A program made the translations under genes and the position numbers. This document shows positions 46,468 through 58,801 of a stretch of DNA of 64,000 nt, piece after piece (the stretch's first letter is position 1; each line of letters starts with the position of its first letter). Below the pieces are notes generated by a model. It made no database searches. It saw nothing but the letters and a program-made list of their open reading frames with translations, and was not told the origin of the DNA. Location: positions 1,116,001 to 1,180,000 of the forward strand of contig JANUWF010002285.1 in NCBI GenBank assembly GCA_026120185.1, read 5' to 3'. Source of the DNA: Voacanga thouarsii. Lineage: Eukaryota > Streptophyta > Magnoliopsida > Gentianales > Apocynaceae.

Positions 46468-48281
46468 TAAAGGCATAGGAAAGCGGGAAAACACAGGGCA
46501 CACAGCGGAAGCGAAAATAAAAAATTGGAAAAACAAGAATAGGGATTCTAGGGCAGGGCCAACACCAGCTCCGGCAGCCCTAACCGGCGCCGGTTGCGCC
46601 CTGTCCTAATCCCAAGGTTTTAAAATTTTTACCTCTCCTTCTGGTTTTCAAAGGTGACTAGACCGGAACATGCGCAACTGAGGTAGGTGTATTGGTGGAA
46701 GCCTCTGGTGTGATTCCTGCAAGCCTCCTACTCCGTTTTTGCATATATGTGAATGCCGAACTCTCAGTCTTCCAATATATGGCCTGCGTAACTACCGTTT
46801 GGTGAACAACTAACTGGCTAGGGAATTTTTTGGAGAGAGAGAAAGATGCCTGGCCTTTTCCACAGAGAAGAAGTCGTCTCGTAGATTGTGTGTTCTGTAA
46901 CAATGATGTTATTTCCAATCCTCCTATTTAACCTAAATAAAACCCTAGGTTAAACTGGACTGGGCCATTGCACTCTTAGTTTAACCTTTTGGGCTTAATT
47001 AATTATTCTAGTTAGAACCAACTTAATGGCACAACAAATAATTAATTTTTCCAACCCAAATAAGCCAGTCCAATTAAATAAGCCTAAATCAGTTTAGTCC
47101 CAAGTTAATCCCTAATTATTTAAACTGGGCAAAAGCCCTGAATAATTAATTAACCCACTAAACTAATTTAATTAATTATTTCTCTCCATGGACCTTTATT
47201 TTATTCTAGCCCAATAATTAAATCAGGTTACATAAATAAAATAGATTCCATTTAATTTAATTTAATTCGTTAACCCGTATTTAATTAGGACTCACGGTCT
47301 ATACTGGAGACCAAAAGACATACTGCCTTGGCTACTAAATGACCAAAAATAGCCTTGCCATATAAATAGCTGTATTTTGCATTTTAAATATTTTCTAATA
47401 TCACCATAAAGAAATATTGACCCCAAGGATAGTGCTGCATTAGCAAAGTCTCCAACCAACAGGTGTAATGACTAAAATACCCCTTTATACATCGTCGTAC
47501 ATTCAGAGAGGAAGAAGTGTACTAACACCTCTCTACATGACATCTACCATTCTTAGGCCTCTAGTCCAATGATTCAAGACTTTTTGGAATGTTTCCGCTT
47601 TCCAAGGGAGCTACCCTAAAGCAAACATCTAAGTCATGTTTCTTAGGGCCATGGATATTTAGATCATTCATACAACCACAATGGGCGATATAGTATAAAA
47701 ACTATCTTATACAAGTCTGTCTTAACTACCTAGTCACACATACCCAACATGCAAGTATATTGGCCCTATAACAGAACCTCAACTATAGTATATCAAAGTA
47801 TATGCTTCCAGCTTCATCAAACTACCAACTTATACTCAAGTCGTAGAGTACTAGTCTACACTGTAGCGGTAGCAGTCTAGGTTTCTACCATATAGTACTT
47901 TCAGAAACCACTACTACAGGTCCTGTTCTACGTATTCAAAATACGTTTATGTCATGAAATGAGTGGACTATTCACTGCCTAAAGGTAAACCATTCCCCAT
48001 TTGGAATTCATAACATAATAACCTAAATATGATGAGATTCTCATTCTTATCAATAGGTCAAGAACAAATGTTTATGTGTTTAAATAACCCGTGATCCATA
48101 CCTTACTGTGAAAGACCACCATTCACATGGATTACTTATTTAAACACAATGGGTCTTTTCCAAATGAAATTGTGCACAAATAAAAAGTAAATTCACAAAT
48201 GATTTCTAAAAATAAATTCTTTTATTAAAATATTCGATATTTACATCAAAAACCTAGTCTAAGAGAGCATACTTTCCAATA
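46468..48281 (-). mobile_element. Solo copia LTR with perfect target duplication
   Basis: Flanked by GTAGC at 46463-46467 and 48282-48286, and the flanks rejoin into sequence matching element A (GAGAAGTAGC...GTGCACTCTCTT). 1814 bases. Sense strand is minus: it begins TATTGGAAAGTATGCTC (TG mutated to TA) and holds CTTTCACAGTAAGGT as in the copia-1 LTR. No internal region. Near 46560-46605 it has a GC-rich CCGGCGCCGG palindrome. Confidence 0.85.
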
Positions 48282-48848
48282 GTAGCAAATATTATTCAGT
48301 GCACTCTCTTGAAGCTATCCCAAAGGTAAGAAGGTAAGACAAAGTCAAGAAAGAAAAGACAATGCTTGAAAAAGAATAATAATGACTATGAGGGAGGTCA
48401 ATACGGTGTGTGAAGAGAAATCCATTCACTTGAGGCTATCAATTCCCTAAGTCATTGAAAGAACAGAATGTTTCCTTATTCTACTACTTGAGTTGTGCAA
48501 TTTTGAGTTTATGATGCTTAAAGTGGTTAAATCGATGGACTTGTATGATTCATGGTTATCTATGTTTTTGCTTAGGGGTGGAATAATTTTCTTGTACTTA
48601 ATATGAGCTTATTTAACTTAACTTTGATGGCCTTAGGATTATTTAGTTTAATACATGAGTTTGCAAGGTTTTGAAAGGGTTAAATGGATGACAAGTTTAT
48701 GTTTAAGGTTGAAAGAAGGTAATTGCTTTATTATGGATGAATATGATTTAGGAAGAGTTTGAAGAATTGTTTTATCTTGATAAGCTATTTGCTTAGTAAT
48801 TAACTCTTGTTTGCTTGAGCACAAGCAAAGCTTAAGTGTGGAAGAGTG
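48282..48848 (+). other. Element B 3' end before LTR, with polypurine tract
   Basis: Collinear with element A 36.83-37.39 kb (GTGCACTCTCTT, CTTGAGGCTATCAATTCCCT). The purine tract AAGTGTGGAAGAGTG (about 48833-48848) abuts the 3' LTR. Confidence 0.8.
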
Positions 48849-50272
48849 TGATAGGGCCTAATTATGTCTATATTTTCCTAATTATTTGAGGATATTTTGT
48901 GATACTTTTGGTTTAATAACTAGTCATTTCTCTTTCTATTTGATGTTTTGCTTATGGAAAGTGTTCTTGGTGAATTTGTACAGAAATTAGATGATTTAAA
49001 GTGAAATTAAAGATTTTAAGACTTGACTCGGTGCCTGCACAAAATTGTTGAACTAGACGTGGCTCGGTTATGGAAAAACCGAGGAAACAAAGTTCAAACT
49101 GGGATAATTCCAGAGCTGGACCGACGCCGGTCTAGACAAAGTGACTGGGCACCGGTCCTGCTATCTTGTGCCAGTTTAGTATCCTTTTTCAAGTCAAATT
49201 GGAAATTGCCAAAGAGATTAACTTGCTTCCAATTTGCACTCGGCCCAGGGCATTTGAAGGACGAATTTTAGCAACCAAGAAGCCGATTTAACCAAGAACA
49301 AGTGAAGAAGAACATATTAATCTAAGGAATTAAAGATATATTCATTCATTAAAGAGGAATTCACCACTCAAAGGAGCACTGATCCAAGAAGGTTCTCAAA
49401 GGAGGAAGAAGAAAACTTGTCTATAAGTTCATTCTAAGACCTTTGTTTTCTTTTTCTTTGAACAATGATTAGATTAAAATTTTAATTGTAATTGAATATT
49501 ATTTTTAGATTCATGATGTTAAAATTTATTTAATCTTTGATCAATTGATTGTTGTTCTTGATATTTGATTACTTGCTTTCATTTGATAGATTGATGAAGT
49601 AAAATTTATGTCTAATGGATTTAGGAAATGAAGTTAGATTCAGTTCAATTTAGTCAATTCTATATGATGTTATCTTAACTGGATTGTGAAAGAAGGTTGA
49701 AAATTGAACTTAAGTAGTCAAAGGTTAGTTAATTTCGCCTAGAATATAGGGCAATTGGCTAATTTCATGTTTATATTCCCTAGAGTATATGGATATTCAT
49801 GAGGAATGAGTTTAATGCATTTCTTTGATTTTGTTGGTTTGATTGAAAAATCTACTAATTAAATCAGGAAATAGTGATTCCATGGATTGGGAAAGAAGTG
49901 GTTTCTATCTTTATTCCTTCATGATGCTAAGATAATGATTGATTGTGATAAGTATTCGATAGTTCATGTCATGTTCTTGAGAATAACTATTGAATTACAT
50001 GTTTTTCTCTGCAAGAGTTGTGTATATATTTTGTTTTTAACTTTATTTTTATTTTTAATTATTTTATCACTCTAATTGGTGGGTTAAGCAACGAATGAGA
50101 AGTTATTAGTGTGTACTTGTTCTTTCTGGATCGATACTCGTTAATTCTCTATACCATAATTAATGAGTGCAATTCCTCATATATGTAATTTGGGATTAAT
50201 GTTTTAATTTAAACTTGATTAAGAATGGATACAAAAATACATTATTTTTATATACCCAAATTGAACGCATCA
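48849..50272 (+). repeat. Element B 3' LTR
   Basis: 1424 bases, starts TGATAGGGCC, ends GAACGCATCA. U3 includes GACGCCGGTC and GGGCACCGGTCC near 49123-49160. Confidence 0.93.
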
Positions 50273-51691
50273 GATAACTATTTAGTACCAGTGATAGAAT
50301 CTTTTTATGGCAAATGTGCAAGTATCCTTAGACTTGACATCTTCAAGGTTCTTTGTTTGCTAAGTGTTGTACATTGATTCCACTCTCTGGAGTCCCTACA
50401 AGACCACCTATGGGATGGTTATTAGGTTCAACATAAAGTAAACAAAAGTAGTTGAGATGGTCAATAAATGATTCATTACTCTTAATAGTAGTGGTGTATA
50501 TCTCACAGCCATTTATATGGAATCACTACTCGAGAAGTCTTTGGCCAAGGCTACTATGTGTTGGAAATAGTTTCAATTAATACACATGTTGAGTAATGAA
50601 TTTTGGAACAAGTACTAATAAATTCAAGCTAGAATTAATTATATTCTAGTAAGAGTTAGCACTAATTCCATACTCTAAAACAAAATGAGACATAATATGA
50701 AGAAAGGAGTTTATTGCACTGATGTTTTGCTATTGAAAGGTCCATGTCAAGCTGTTTAACTCTGTGGACTTTTGGGTGGTCATGATACATTGCTGGATCC
50801 TGCTCTTGATCTACTAAATACGAATTTATTAATTAAAAAATTAATAAATTAATTATAATTTGAATTAATAAGTTAATTCTAACTATAAAGTGTTTATTAA
50901 TTCTATTGTGATATAATTAATTCATATTAGCTACCAATAGATTAGAAAACTTAATAGGTCACACACAATAGAGGAATTGGTACTCAATATAGTACTTGAT
51001 AATATTACGAGATTAATTGGAGAAAAGTAATTAGTATGGGTTAATTATAAAGTATTATAATTGTTGGGGTTGAATTGCAATTATTAAATCCTTATTAGTG
51101 AATTATGAACATGTTATGATTCAAAGGGTCTAATTGCAATTCTTAAAATCCAAGCCCCATAATTGAAGAGCTAAATAAGTGATTCCTAAATGAATTAGAA
51201 AACAAGGAAATCTCTATGTGTATGGCTATATGTTTTGTTTCCTAAAAAAGTTTAGGGAATTTTTGAAAAGGCTTCTCTGTGTAGCTGGCTAAAAGAACAA
51301 TTCTCTAGATGAACTGACAAAATTCTGCCACCTTTAAGGAGTACATAATAGAAAGTCTTTTCTTGTGTTGTTTTCTCCTCCAAAAATTAATCCCTAATGA
51401 CACCAAATAATACACCTACTAGCATTAGTTCTTGGCACCTATAGAGTACAATTCCTTGTGTGGATACTGTTAGAGAAATTTATATACTTGGAATTTTGGT
51501 GGTTCGTGCTTGGACAAATTTTATGGAAGGGTTCCAAAAGCGAATAAAAATTTAAAAGCTGCATTTTTCAAATAACAAATTTTTCTTCCCTCTACTAACC
51601 CGTTTAATTATATACGAGTAATCTTGTTGCATGAATTTTGTTTTATTTTTCACTACGCATTAGTTGATTTGTCATGATCGAAATGCAACCG

Positions 51692-51704
51692 TGATATCAA
51701 AGAC
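51692..51704 (+). other. copia-X primer-binding site
   Basis: TGATATCAAAGAC, two changes from TGGTATCAGAGAC, right after the LTR end. Matches the initiator tRNA-Met type used by copia elements. Confidence 0.75.
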
Positions 51705-51968
51705 ATCTTGTGTGTGTTTTTACGGGTTTATTATTATTTTGAATTTTTTTCGAAATAAATTTGGAGTTATGAAATTTTTCATAAATTTTCTAAATTTTGA
51801 AATTGTTTCAAAATTACATTTGGGTATGTGAAAATTGTTTCAAGAATATTTTGATTTTTGGAAAAATTCATTTTAGTGGGTTGTTGTTGTTGTTGTTGTT
51901 GTTGTTCGTATATTAATTATTGAAATTGTTTCAGTAAAAGGATTTACGAAATCCTTGGAAATTGTTTC

Positions 51969-52108
<140 letters not shown>

Positions 52109-52348
52109 GGAATTAGTAAAGTGTTCCAACAAAGGAAATTGTTTCCTTATGTTGTTGTTTCCTTTTATTTTGTTTTTTTTTTTTTGTAAAGCTATAAAGG
52201 AAAAGAAATTGTTTTCTTATGTTTTTTTATTTCTTTTTGGGATTTTCAGTATGCTATGTACTCGACATCTTTTAGCAATAGCAAGGATTATGAAAAGAAA
52301 AAAAAAGATTAGTGGGGAAAAAAAGGAATAGCGAAAGAAAAAAAAAGG

Positions 52349-52470
52349 TAGCCTAAAACAATAGCCACCGTGGGCTGCCTAGAGAGTTCCCTAGGCAGCC
52401 GATGGGAACTTCCCTAGGCTACCTAGGGAAGCCCCTAGGCTGCCTAGGTGTTTTCCCTAAGCTGCCTATC
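52349..52470. repeat. Cluster of GGCTGCCTAGG / CCTAGGCAGCC palindromic motifs
   Basis: Six or so imperfect copies of a GGCTGCCTAGGGAA-like unit in both orientations within about 120 bases, centred on CCTAGG palindromes (for example CCCTAGGCAGCC, CCCTAGGCTACCTAGGGAA, CCCTAGGCTGCCTAGG). Clearly GC-richer than its AT-rich surroundings. Confidence 0.9.
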
Positions 52471-53673
52471 ATTTTATTAAAAAAAAAAAATCTTGGTTTT
52501 TCTTTTTGACCCACAAACGTTTTCCTTCTTCAAAAGGAACCCAAAGGTATTCCAAATTTTGGTTTGGGATCAACATAGTTTTAAATTTTGATTTTAGGAC
52601 TAACTAATTTTATTTTCCAAAATATTGATTTTGCAAATTATATTTCATGTATATTTATTTTTCATATTTTATTTTAAGCGTGATTGTGGCATGTTGTCTT
52701 GGTTATGGATTTAGACCAATTATTATTATTATTTTTTTGCTAATTAATATCGTGTCATGCATATTTATCACTTTGTTTTGATTAAATATGGCCTACATGT
52801 CCTACCTTTCTCTATAATTCTCTTGTAATTTCTCTTCTCATCTAATTCCCCTCGAATATTACTCGAGGTTTCATTATTGTGAATATATGTAATTAGATTA
52901 CATAGGTTAGATAGATTAGAAATTATTCTTCAAACTTATAGAGATGACATTCAAGAACGAAGCGAGGGGATGGTAAGACTTTCTTCTAAAACATGCATGA
53001 ACACATAGGTTTCACCAAAATTAATTTTCTACTTGGTTCAAGGAAATTAATCTAGAAAAGTCCATAACTAAGTCATGTAATTGAGTCTATTGCAATATTA
53101 TCAATGTGTAAATATTTATGTATGCCAAATGTATGAGACCACTAATATAATAAATTCCTCAAATAGTATTAAATCTTATGCCTTCCATTAATATTGTAAG
53201 AACGAGAACTCTTTTTCGAGACCAGGTTGTTGGGCTAACCCAAGCTTATTTAACGTAAAGTATGTTCAAGCTATGGAATTTAAATTCCTAATTAGTGGAT
53301 TGGGTTTAACTAATTTCTTTATCACGGTTGGGCTAACTCAAACATAAAGAAAATTAGAGGCAAGATTAGGCTAGCTTAAAGGTTGTAAGATTAAAAGATG
53401 TTAATTACCCAATGATCTGATAATTAAATTCGATGTAATTGATATTGGATACCTACTATTAAATTTAACAATGGTTTGTTGGGCTAACTTATGGTCATTC
53501 TTAAGGAATTTGGATACCAATTTACTAGAAAAAGTTTCCAACAGGTTTTCCCGAGTCAATAGAGTGGCTATTGATTTGAGTATAATAGTGAAATAATTAT
53601 GCACGTAATTAAAAACCTAATTATTTGCATATCATGTGCATATACATTTTGCTAATTTCACTTTCTTTACGTA

Positions 53674-54653
53674 GCATCTTGGAAACTAATAGGCTTACCG
53701 AATCAATTTTCTGGACAAGTATAGAAACTTGAGAATTGTTCTTAAGTCGAAAAAGTTGCTCTATGTACTAGATGATCTTTTTCTGCCACCACCAGCCCAA
53801 GATACTCCTACTGATAAGTAGGATGTCCATAAAAAGCACCAAGAGAACAGTGACACAACATGTTGTATCATGTTGGCATCAATGAACTCTAAGCTGCAAA
53901 AGCAGCATGAGAATATGGATACTTACTCTATTATCTTCTATCTTAGGGAACTGTTTGATCAATAAGCTAGAATAGATAGATACGAGATCTCTAAACAGCT
54001 GTTCCAATCTAAGATGGCTGAGGGTGCTTCTGTGGCCATTCATGGGCTGAAAATTTGGACTCGATTGAGAAGCATGGGTCACTTGGGTTTGTAACAGATC
54101 ATGAATTAAGTATTGACTTAATTCTACAATCTTTGCCAAGTAGTTTTTTATAATTTGTAATTAACAAACAAATGATCAAGATTGAGACCACATTACCTGA
54201 GTTGATCAACCTTCTCAAGATTGTAAAAAATTCCTTGAAGAAGGAAGCCAATATAGTTATATTGTTGGATTCTTCCTCTTCTAAGAAGAAAGTTCCCAAG
54301 AAGAATAAAAAGGTTCCCACTAAGCCCAAAGGTGGCTGAAGAAAAAAAAAGTAGCCTCCAAAGGCCCCTATTATCATTATGGGAAGATGGACCATTAGAG
54401 GTACAACTACAAAGCCTACCTAAAGAACGTCAAAGAAATGAGGGAGAAAATCGTGGGCCCTTCTACTTCCACTCATGGTATGTTTATGATTGAGATTAAT
54501 ACTACCTTTAAGAATGAGACATGGCTATTGGATTTCGAATATGAATCATATTTGTGCAATAATTTGTAGGAACTAAAGGATAGTACAAGGCTTGAAAAGG
54601 GAAATGTGGACCTACATGCTACAAATGGAGCAAAGGTTGCTACACTTACTGTC
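53674..54653 (+). pseudogene. copia-X gag to protease start, truncated
   Basis: Gag motifs in order: Y-V-L-D-D, H-K-K-H-Q-E-N, I-M-L-A-S-M-N-S-K-L-Q-K-Q-H-E-N-M, L-R-E-L-F-D-Q, K-M-A-E-G-A-S-V-A-I-H-G-L-K (53760-54050). A lysine-rich linker follows (54240-54330), then a knuckle remnant (F-Y-C-N-K-D-G-H-W) and a protease-like W-L-L-D segment (54520-54530) with G-A-K-V-A-T at 54630. Many stops and frame changes. Homology stops at about 54653, so the rest of pol and the 3' LTR are missing from the window. Confidence 0.85.
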
Positions 54654-55622
54654 TAAAACCCTACCCTAAAATGTTCGTGAGCATGCATTGCATCATTATG
54701 TGTATATTTGGTTTTAATTAATTTTAGTCTTATGTATGTTTATTGAGCATTTTAATTGAATCATTAGTACCCTGTGATACACTATTTAGCTTAAAGGTCT
54801 TCAGGCTACGAATTTATTTTGGATAGATAAGTTATCAGAAAGAGAGATTAGGTTCAATAGTTAGATTTACGGAAATATTCACATGTTTTAAAGCATATGA
54901 ATTGTGGATGTTTATTGGGCAGAGTATTAGAATTTTAGTTGGCTAATTAGAGTTTGAATTCTAGCTATATGAATATTAGGTAATTTGATTTAGTAATTAA
55001 TATATAAAATAATTCTTTCCTATTTGGTTCTGAGAATAATATTCTTTAGTTGAAGGATTTCTTTTTGTCCCATCCAAATTATTCTCCTAGTCGTCACTTA
55101 TATTGTTTGGGGAAGAAGAATTTTTCTTTAAATAAAATTGAAATCTTAATTTCTTTTTTCTTCTAATTCAAATTCAAATTCTTTCCTTATTTGGTTTTGG
55201 AGCAACCGGCCAAGGCATAAGGATAATTCCCTAATTTCTTTTCAAATTTAGGAACAAAATATACTATGTGGAAAACCTACCAAAGCTGGAATTATTCTTT
55301 CCATCCCATGGATTTCTAGATTTTTTAATCTTAATGGAAAAATAAATATCTTTTTCCTCCTTAATTTATTTACTTACCAATTCTTTTCCTTTGTTATATA
55401 CTAGTTCCCATATTAAGTTAGGCAAACTGTCTTTCCTACAACCGTTCTTAGTATAGCTGTAGTTACATATTTTCCTCTTCAATTCCGGTGGTAAGTGTGT
55501 GATAGTTATTTCTACTAGAGCAAGATTTACTCACGCTTAGGATGTCTGAAATTAAGGAACCCCAGCATGATTTTATTCTTTTAGAAGTTTACCATATGCG
55601 TGTAGGTACACACACACACACA

Positions 55623-55654
<32 letters not shown>

Positions 55655-55658
55655 GTAT

Positions 55659-55709
<51 letters not shown>

Positions 55710-56974
55710 ATTGTTTACATATGAGAATATAAGTACATATCCTCCCTTGATCTGAGCTACGGAAATCCTTCTTTTTGCATCTTAACGTCGGCTTTTACAA
55801 ATTAGGAAACCAGCAATTGATTTTTTCCTTCCTCGATCGTTGCTCATTAGAATTCCTTTCTCCTAAGGTCATCGCATTCTTTTGCAATTGAGGGCTTTTT
55901 ACTTCCAAAATTTTGGTCAGCAAAGTAGTTCGTAACTCTCACTCTCCTTATGTGTGCTAGCCGAAAGCTAGAAGGGAAGTTAAGAAGGGAAACTCTTTTA
56001 ATTCAACCATCTATTAATCCATCTAGCCATGGAAACTTCTGTATACATTGTAACCCAAGCCTTCTCTGCTGCCATTCCCTCCTATTTGTGCGAAAACACC
56101 ACACCCACAGTATGAAGTCGACGAAGCCTTTTCCTTTCAGCACACACGAATTAACTGCCTGGACACATATAACAATAGCAGGCTTCAGCCTCCTCTTTCA
56201 AGCCAACACAACCTTGACCATCTTCTACTCACAAACTTAATGCAGAAAAAAAAAAAAAAATAAGCAGCACACTCCTCTCACATTTGGGTTGCTAAAACCA
56301 AGGCATTTTATTCCTCTAAATGCTAACAACACTAAGAACAAACCCTCATTCCCCTTTTGCTTTTCCAAGGAGCCGAAAAAACCATGCTTTTCTTGTACCA
56401 AAGTTGAAATCATTCAGCACTTATCCCTCTATCTTCTCTCCTCCATAGCCGAAACATATCACCCACTTACTCTCGAGTTTCTTCCCTAAATAACTCCCCA
56501 ATCATCTCATTGAAACCGAACACTTTCCTTTCTTTTGCTAACCATCAAGCATCGAAAATCTACTCTTCCTTTCCCTTCAAACATCCTAAGCACTCTAGGA
56601 ATATTGGATCTTCCTCTTATTGCACTCTCGTTTTCAGAAAGGAGTACATTACTTCACCACCACCATCCTTACGGCTTCAAGGCTGGTTGTGCAACACCGA
56701 CATTCCTCAATAGCACAGCTGGATCTCCCTAGAGTTGGCCAAGGCCACCATTATTCATCGAAGAACCTTGCGGCCACATTTTTTTTTTTTTCGTAAGCTT
56801 TATACTCTTATATTTTTTGGGTTAGGTAGATTGTTCAATTATGAGTAAAACTAAGGCCTTATGATAGTACACATTAAAGGATTGATGACACACGATCTAT
56901 GAATGAATTGCTTAATTGTAGGATGTGGGCTTCAATGTTGTGTTTAATGCTGCTCTTCACCTATAGCAAGTGCA
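54654..56974. other. Unassigned DNA left of the Helitron
   Basis: The copia-X similarity ends abruptly at about 54653. What follows is AT-rich, LTR-like text (54.7-55.6 kb), a compound microsatellite, then a less AT-rich block (55.74-56.75 kb) with short frames of 60-96 codons that resemble no protein, an A16 run at 56245 and a T-rich run at 56780. This could be another LTR with its leader, but no ends were found. Confidence 0.4.
55606..55709. repeat. Compound (CA)n(TA)n(TGTA)n(CA)n(TA)n microsatellite
   Basis: About 100 bases of alternating purine-pyrimidine repeats: CA, then TA, GTAT units, CA again and TA. Not coding. Confidence 0.95.
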
Positions 56975-57002
56975 CTAGTTGGCATCTCCACGCTACGCGT
57001 GG
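56975..57002 (-). other. Helitron 3' terminus: hairpin plus CTAG
   Basis: Perfect inverted repeat CCACGC/GCGTGG with a GTA loop, nine-base spacer, CTAG end, next host base T (56974). Confidence 0.85.
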
Positions 57003-57383
57003 AAGTTTTGCCCATTGTTTTAAAAAGAAACGTTCCTATTTATAATTTCATGTGCCCGTTGAGATAATGTACGGTAAGTATAGTTGTAATTTTCAAGTGC
57101 CAAATTGAAGACAGAAGTTTCTATTCGTATGTCAGATTCTACTTTCAGAAATTTCAATGCAGTTTCAAGTAAAAAGGAGAAAAAGTTAGTTAGAAACAAC
57201 AAAAGACTTTTTGCCATCTTACATAGATAGTAGAATACATTTCTACTTTCAAAAATCTCAATGCACTCTCAAATAAAAGGAAAACAAACAATATCCTTAA
57301 AATATTAAAAAATTAATCATCATCTATTGCAACTAGTGGAACATAGCTCTAACCAAAAGCAATAGAAGTAAAAGTAGCAATAC
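57003..57383. other. Helitron 3' part, non-coding, with a short direct repeat
   Basis: No coding similarity. An imperfect ~43-base direct repeat beginning TTCTACTTTCA occurs at 57137 and 57241. Confidence 0.5.
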
Positions 57384-58801
57384 CTTTAAATGGCAATAGA
57401 TGGCCATTCTGGTCAAATACCATGTGATTGGATGCAATCCTGACATTTTTAAAAGATCTATGAAGTTTTTGCGTAAACACCTAGTAACATGAGAAGGAAA
57501 GGCATCGCATTTAAACTGCAAAGAATTAACTGTTAAGAAATTAATGTTTGCCTATCCATCTTACGTCCAAAAGACTGACCTCTTCTACTATATCAACAAG
57601 GCCAGCAGAAAAAATAAGAACATGAACTTCTCTTTCATGCATATTTAAATGAGAAAAAAAAAGAACTTAAGCAATACTCACCCTAATAGATTGCTTAGTA
57701 CAGTAAATTCTTGCTTCAATTGACTAAGCTTGAGTCCATTAATTTTTTACTATCAACTCTACTAAGAGTCACATAGAAAGAGTTTAATAAGCAATCACAG
57801 ATGAATTAGAACAATAATTAGAGGTACCATAATAACCACGTAAGAGAGTTAAATCTTTTCAATACAACCGTAGAAGTTCATAATGATATGCATGTACATG
57901 ATTCTTTGATTATTTTTCCCCTTCATCTTGATCCTAGAAGTTGGCATTTGTTGCACAATAACACTTAGCTTGATATCATTAACTTGTGTTCTGGAAACAA
58001 ATTTTGAAATGAAGAACTAAAGAGCCACATGACCAATTTTCTATCACTTGACTAACATAAGAAATCTAGAAAAGCATATAAAAATTGAAAACTGCAATTA
58101 ACACATACTACTAGAAAACTCAAGAAGTTTAACTACACCCTTTTTGAAAGCAATTGCTGAATTAGTTACCGACGTCTTAATGGCATCATATGTAAGGCCT
58201 CCCTCAATAAGAAGTGCATGAGTTTTTGCCTACCTACATAGTTGGTGGCTTCAACTTAAGATATTGAAATTCAATTAGAGCCTACTGAAGGGAAGGAATT
58301 AAATTCTTAGATAACAATCATTTCCTTTCTCAAGAAGCCTGTAGTATATGTATTTGGCCATTTTTATTTGACTAAGAAATGGAACTTCTGAACCGTGCTA
58401 GTAGTGAAGCCACTTACCACTCTTCCATGAGTTTTACTTTCTTATCATATAGAATTTTGGGGTCAAATTCTAATGGATGATAATATTCATACAACTTTTG
58501 CATCTTCTTATCATATTCAGGATTTCCTTGCTGTAAAAGTCCTTGACTGCCTGCATTTTGAAATTTGTTCACTTGAGTCATTCATTCATTGCAAAGGTAC
58601 ACTAACAAAGGTTCAGTTTCTTTTACCTCTGAAAAAGAAAAACTTTTCAGCACCAACTACTATCAACATCTTTCCTACCTCTCAGAATTGATATTAAGCA
58701 TACAAAATCAAATAAATTTTACAGGTGGACTCATCAAATAACTTACTTTTCCTCAACACCCATCAACCCAGTACTTAGTCAATGTGGCATAAAATTCTAC
58801 A
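57384..58801 (-). pseudogene. Captured pyrimidine 5'-nucleotidase (UMPH-1 type) fragment, five exons
   Basis: Exons on the minus strand, with conserved GT/AG borders: about 58801-58747 (A-T-L-T-K-Y-W-V-D-G-C), 58550-58418 (G-L-L-Q-Q-G-N-P-E-Y-D to L-M-E-E-W), 58233-58109 (L-L-I-E-G-G-L-T-Y-D-A-I), about 57640-57580 (V-L-I-F-S-A-G-L-V-D-I-V-E-E) and 57480-57384 (Q-K-L-H-R-S-F-K-N-V-R-I to H-L-L-P-F-K). These follow the HAD-superfamily cytosolic 5'-nucleotidase that dephosphorylates pyrimidine monophosphates. The catalytic D-F-D-A-T motif reads E-F-Y-A-T, and there are stops in exon 1 (C-stop-G) and at the start of exon 3 (W to TAG). Start and C-terminal exons are absent. It lies wholly inside the Helitron, so it is best read as a captured, dead gene fragment. 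Confidence 0.9.

Larger units (their letters stand above)
40285..50272 (+). mobile_element. Athila-like Ty3/gypsy element B with perfect target duplication
   Basis: LTRs 40285-41720 and 48849-50272, flanked by GATAA at 40280-40284 and 50273-50277. Primer site, gag remnant, a second ORF of the plant-transposon-protein type, 3' non-coding region and purine tract are in order. No RT or integrase was recognised in 43.3-48.8 kb. A minus-strand solo copia LTR sits at 46468-48281. Without it the element is about 8.2 kb. In the first 84 aligned LTR bases I count about 13 differences by eye, so it is not recent. Confidence 0.92.
21434..51690 (+). mobile_element. copia-X 5' LTR interrupted by three insertions
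   Basis: The LTR starts TGTTAAATAAAGTCCC at 21434 and ends at about 51690, immediately before a primer site. Its own sequence lies in four pieces: 21434-21686, 26954-26975, 40255-40284 and 50273-51690, together about 1.7 kb, the size of the other copia LTRs here. The pieces are separated by elements that each carry their own ends and target duplications. Joining the pieces gives continuous LTR-like text across every junction (for example GATGAACT|AAATAACTATGAG). Alignment of 51450-51690 with 3870-4180 supports the LTR-end assignment. Confidence 0.72.

Noticed and set aside
55950..56713. Three successive plus-strand frames of 66-96 codons in a less AT-rich block
   Set aside because: No recognisable motifs, no splice-linked exon pattern, low-complexity Ser/Pro/Phe content; more like an LTR leader than a gene.
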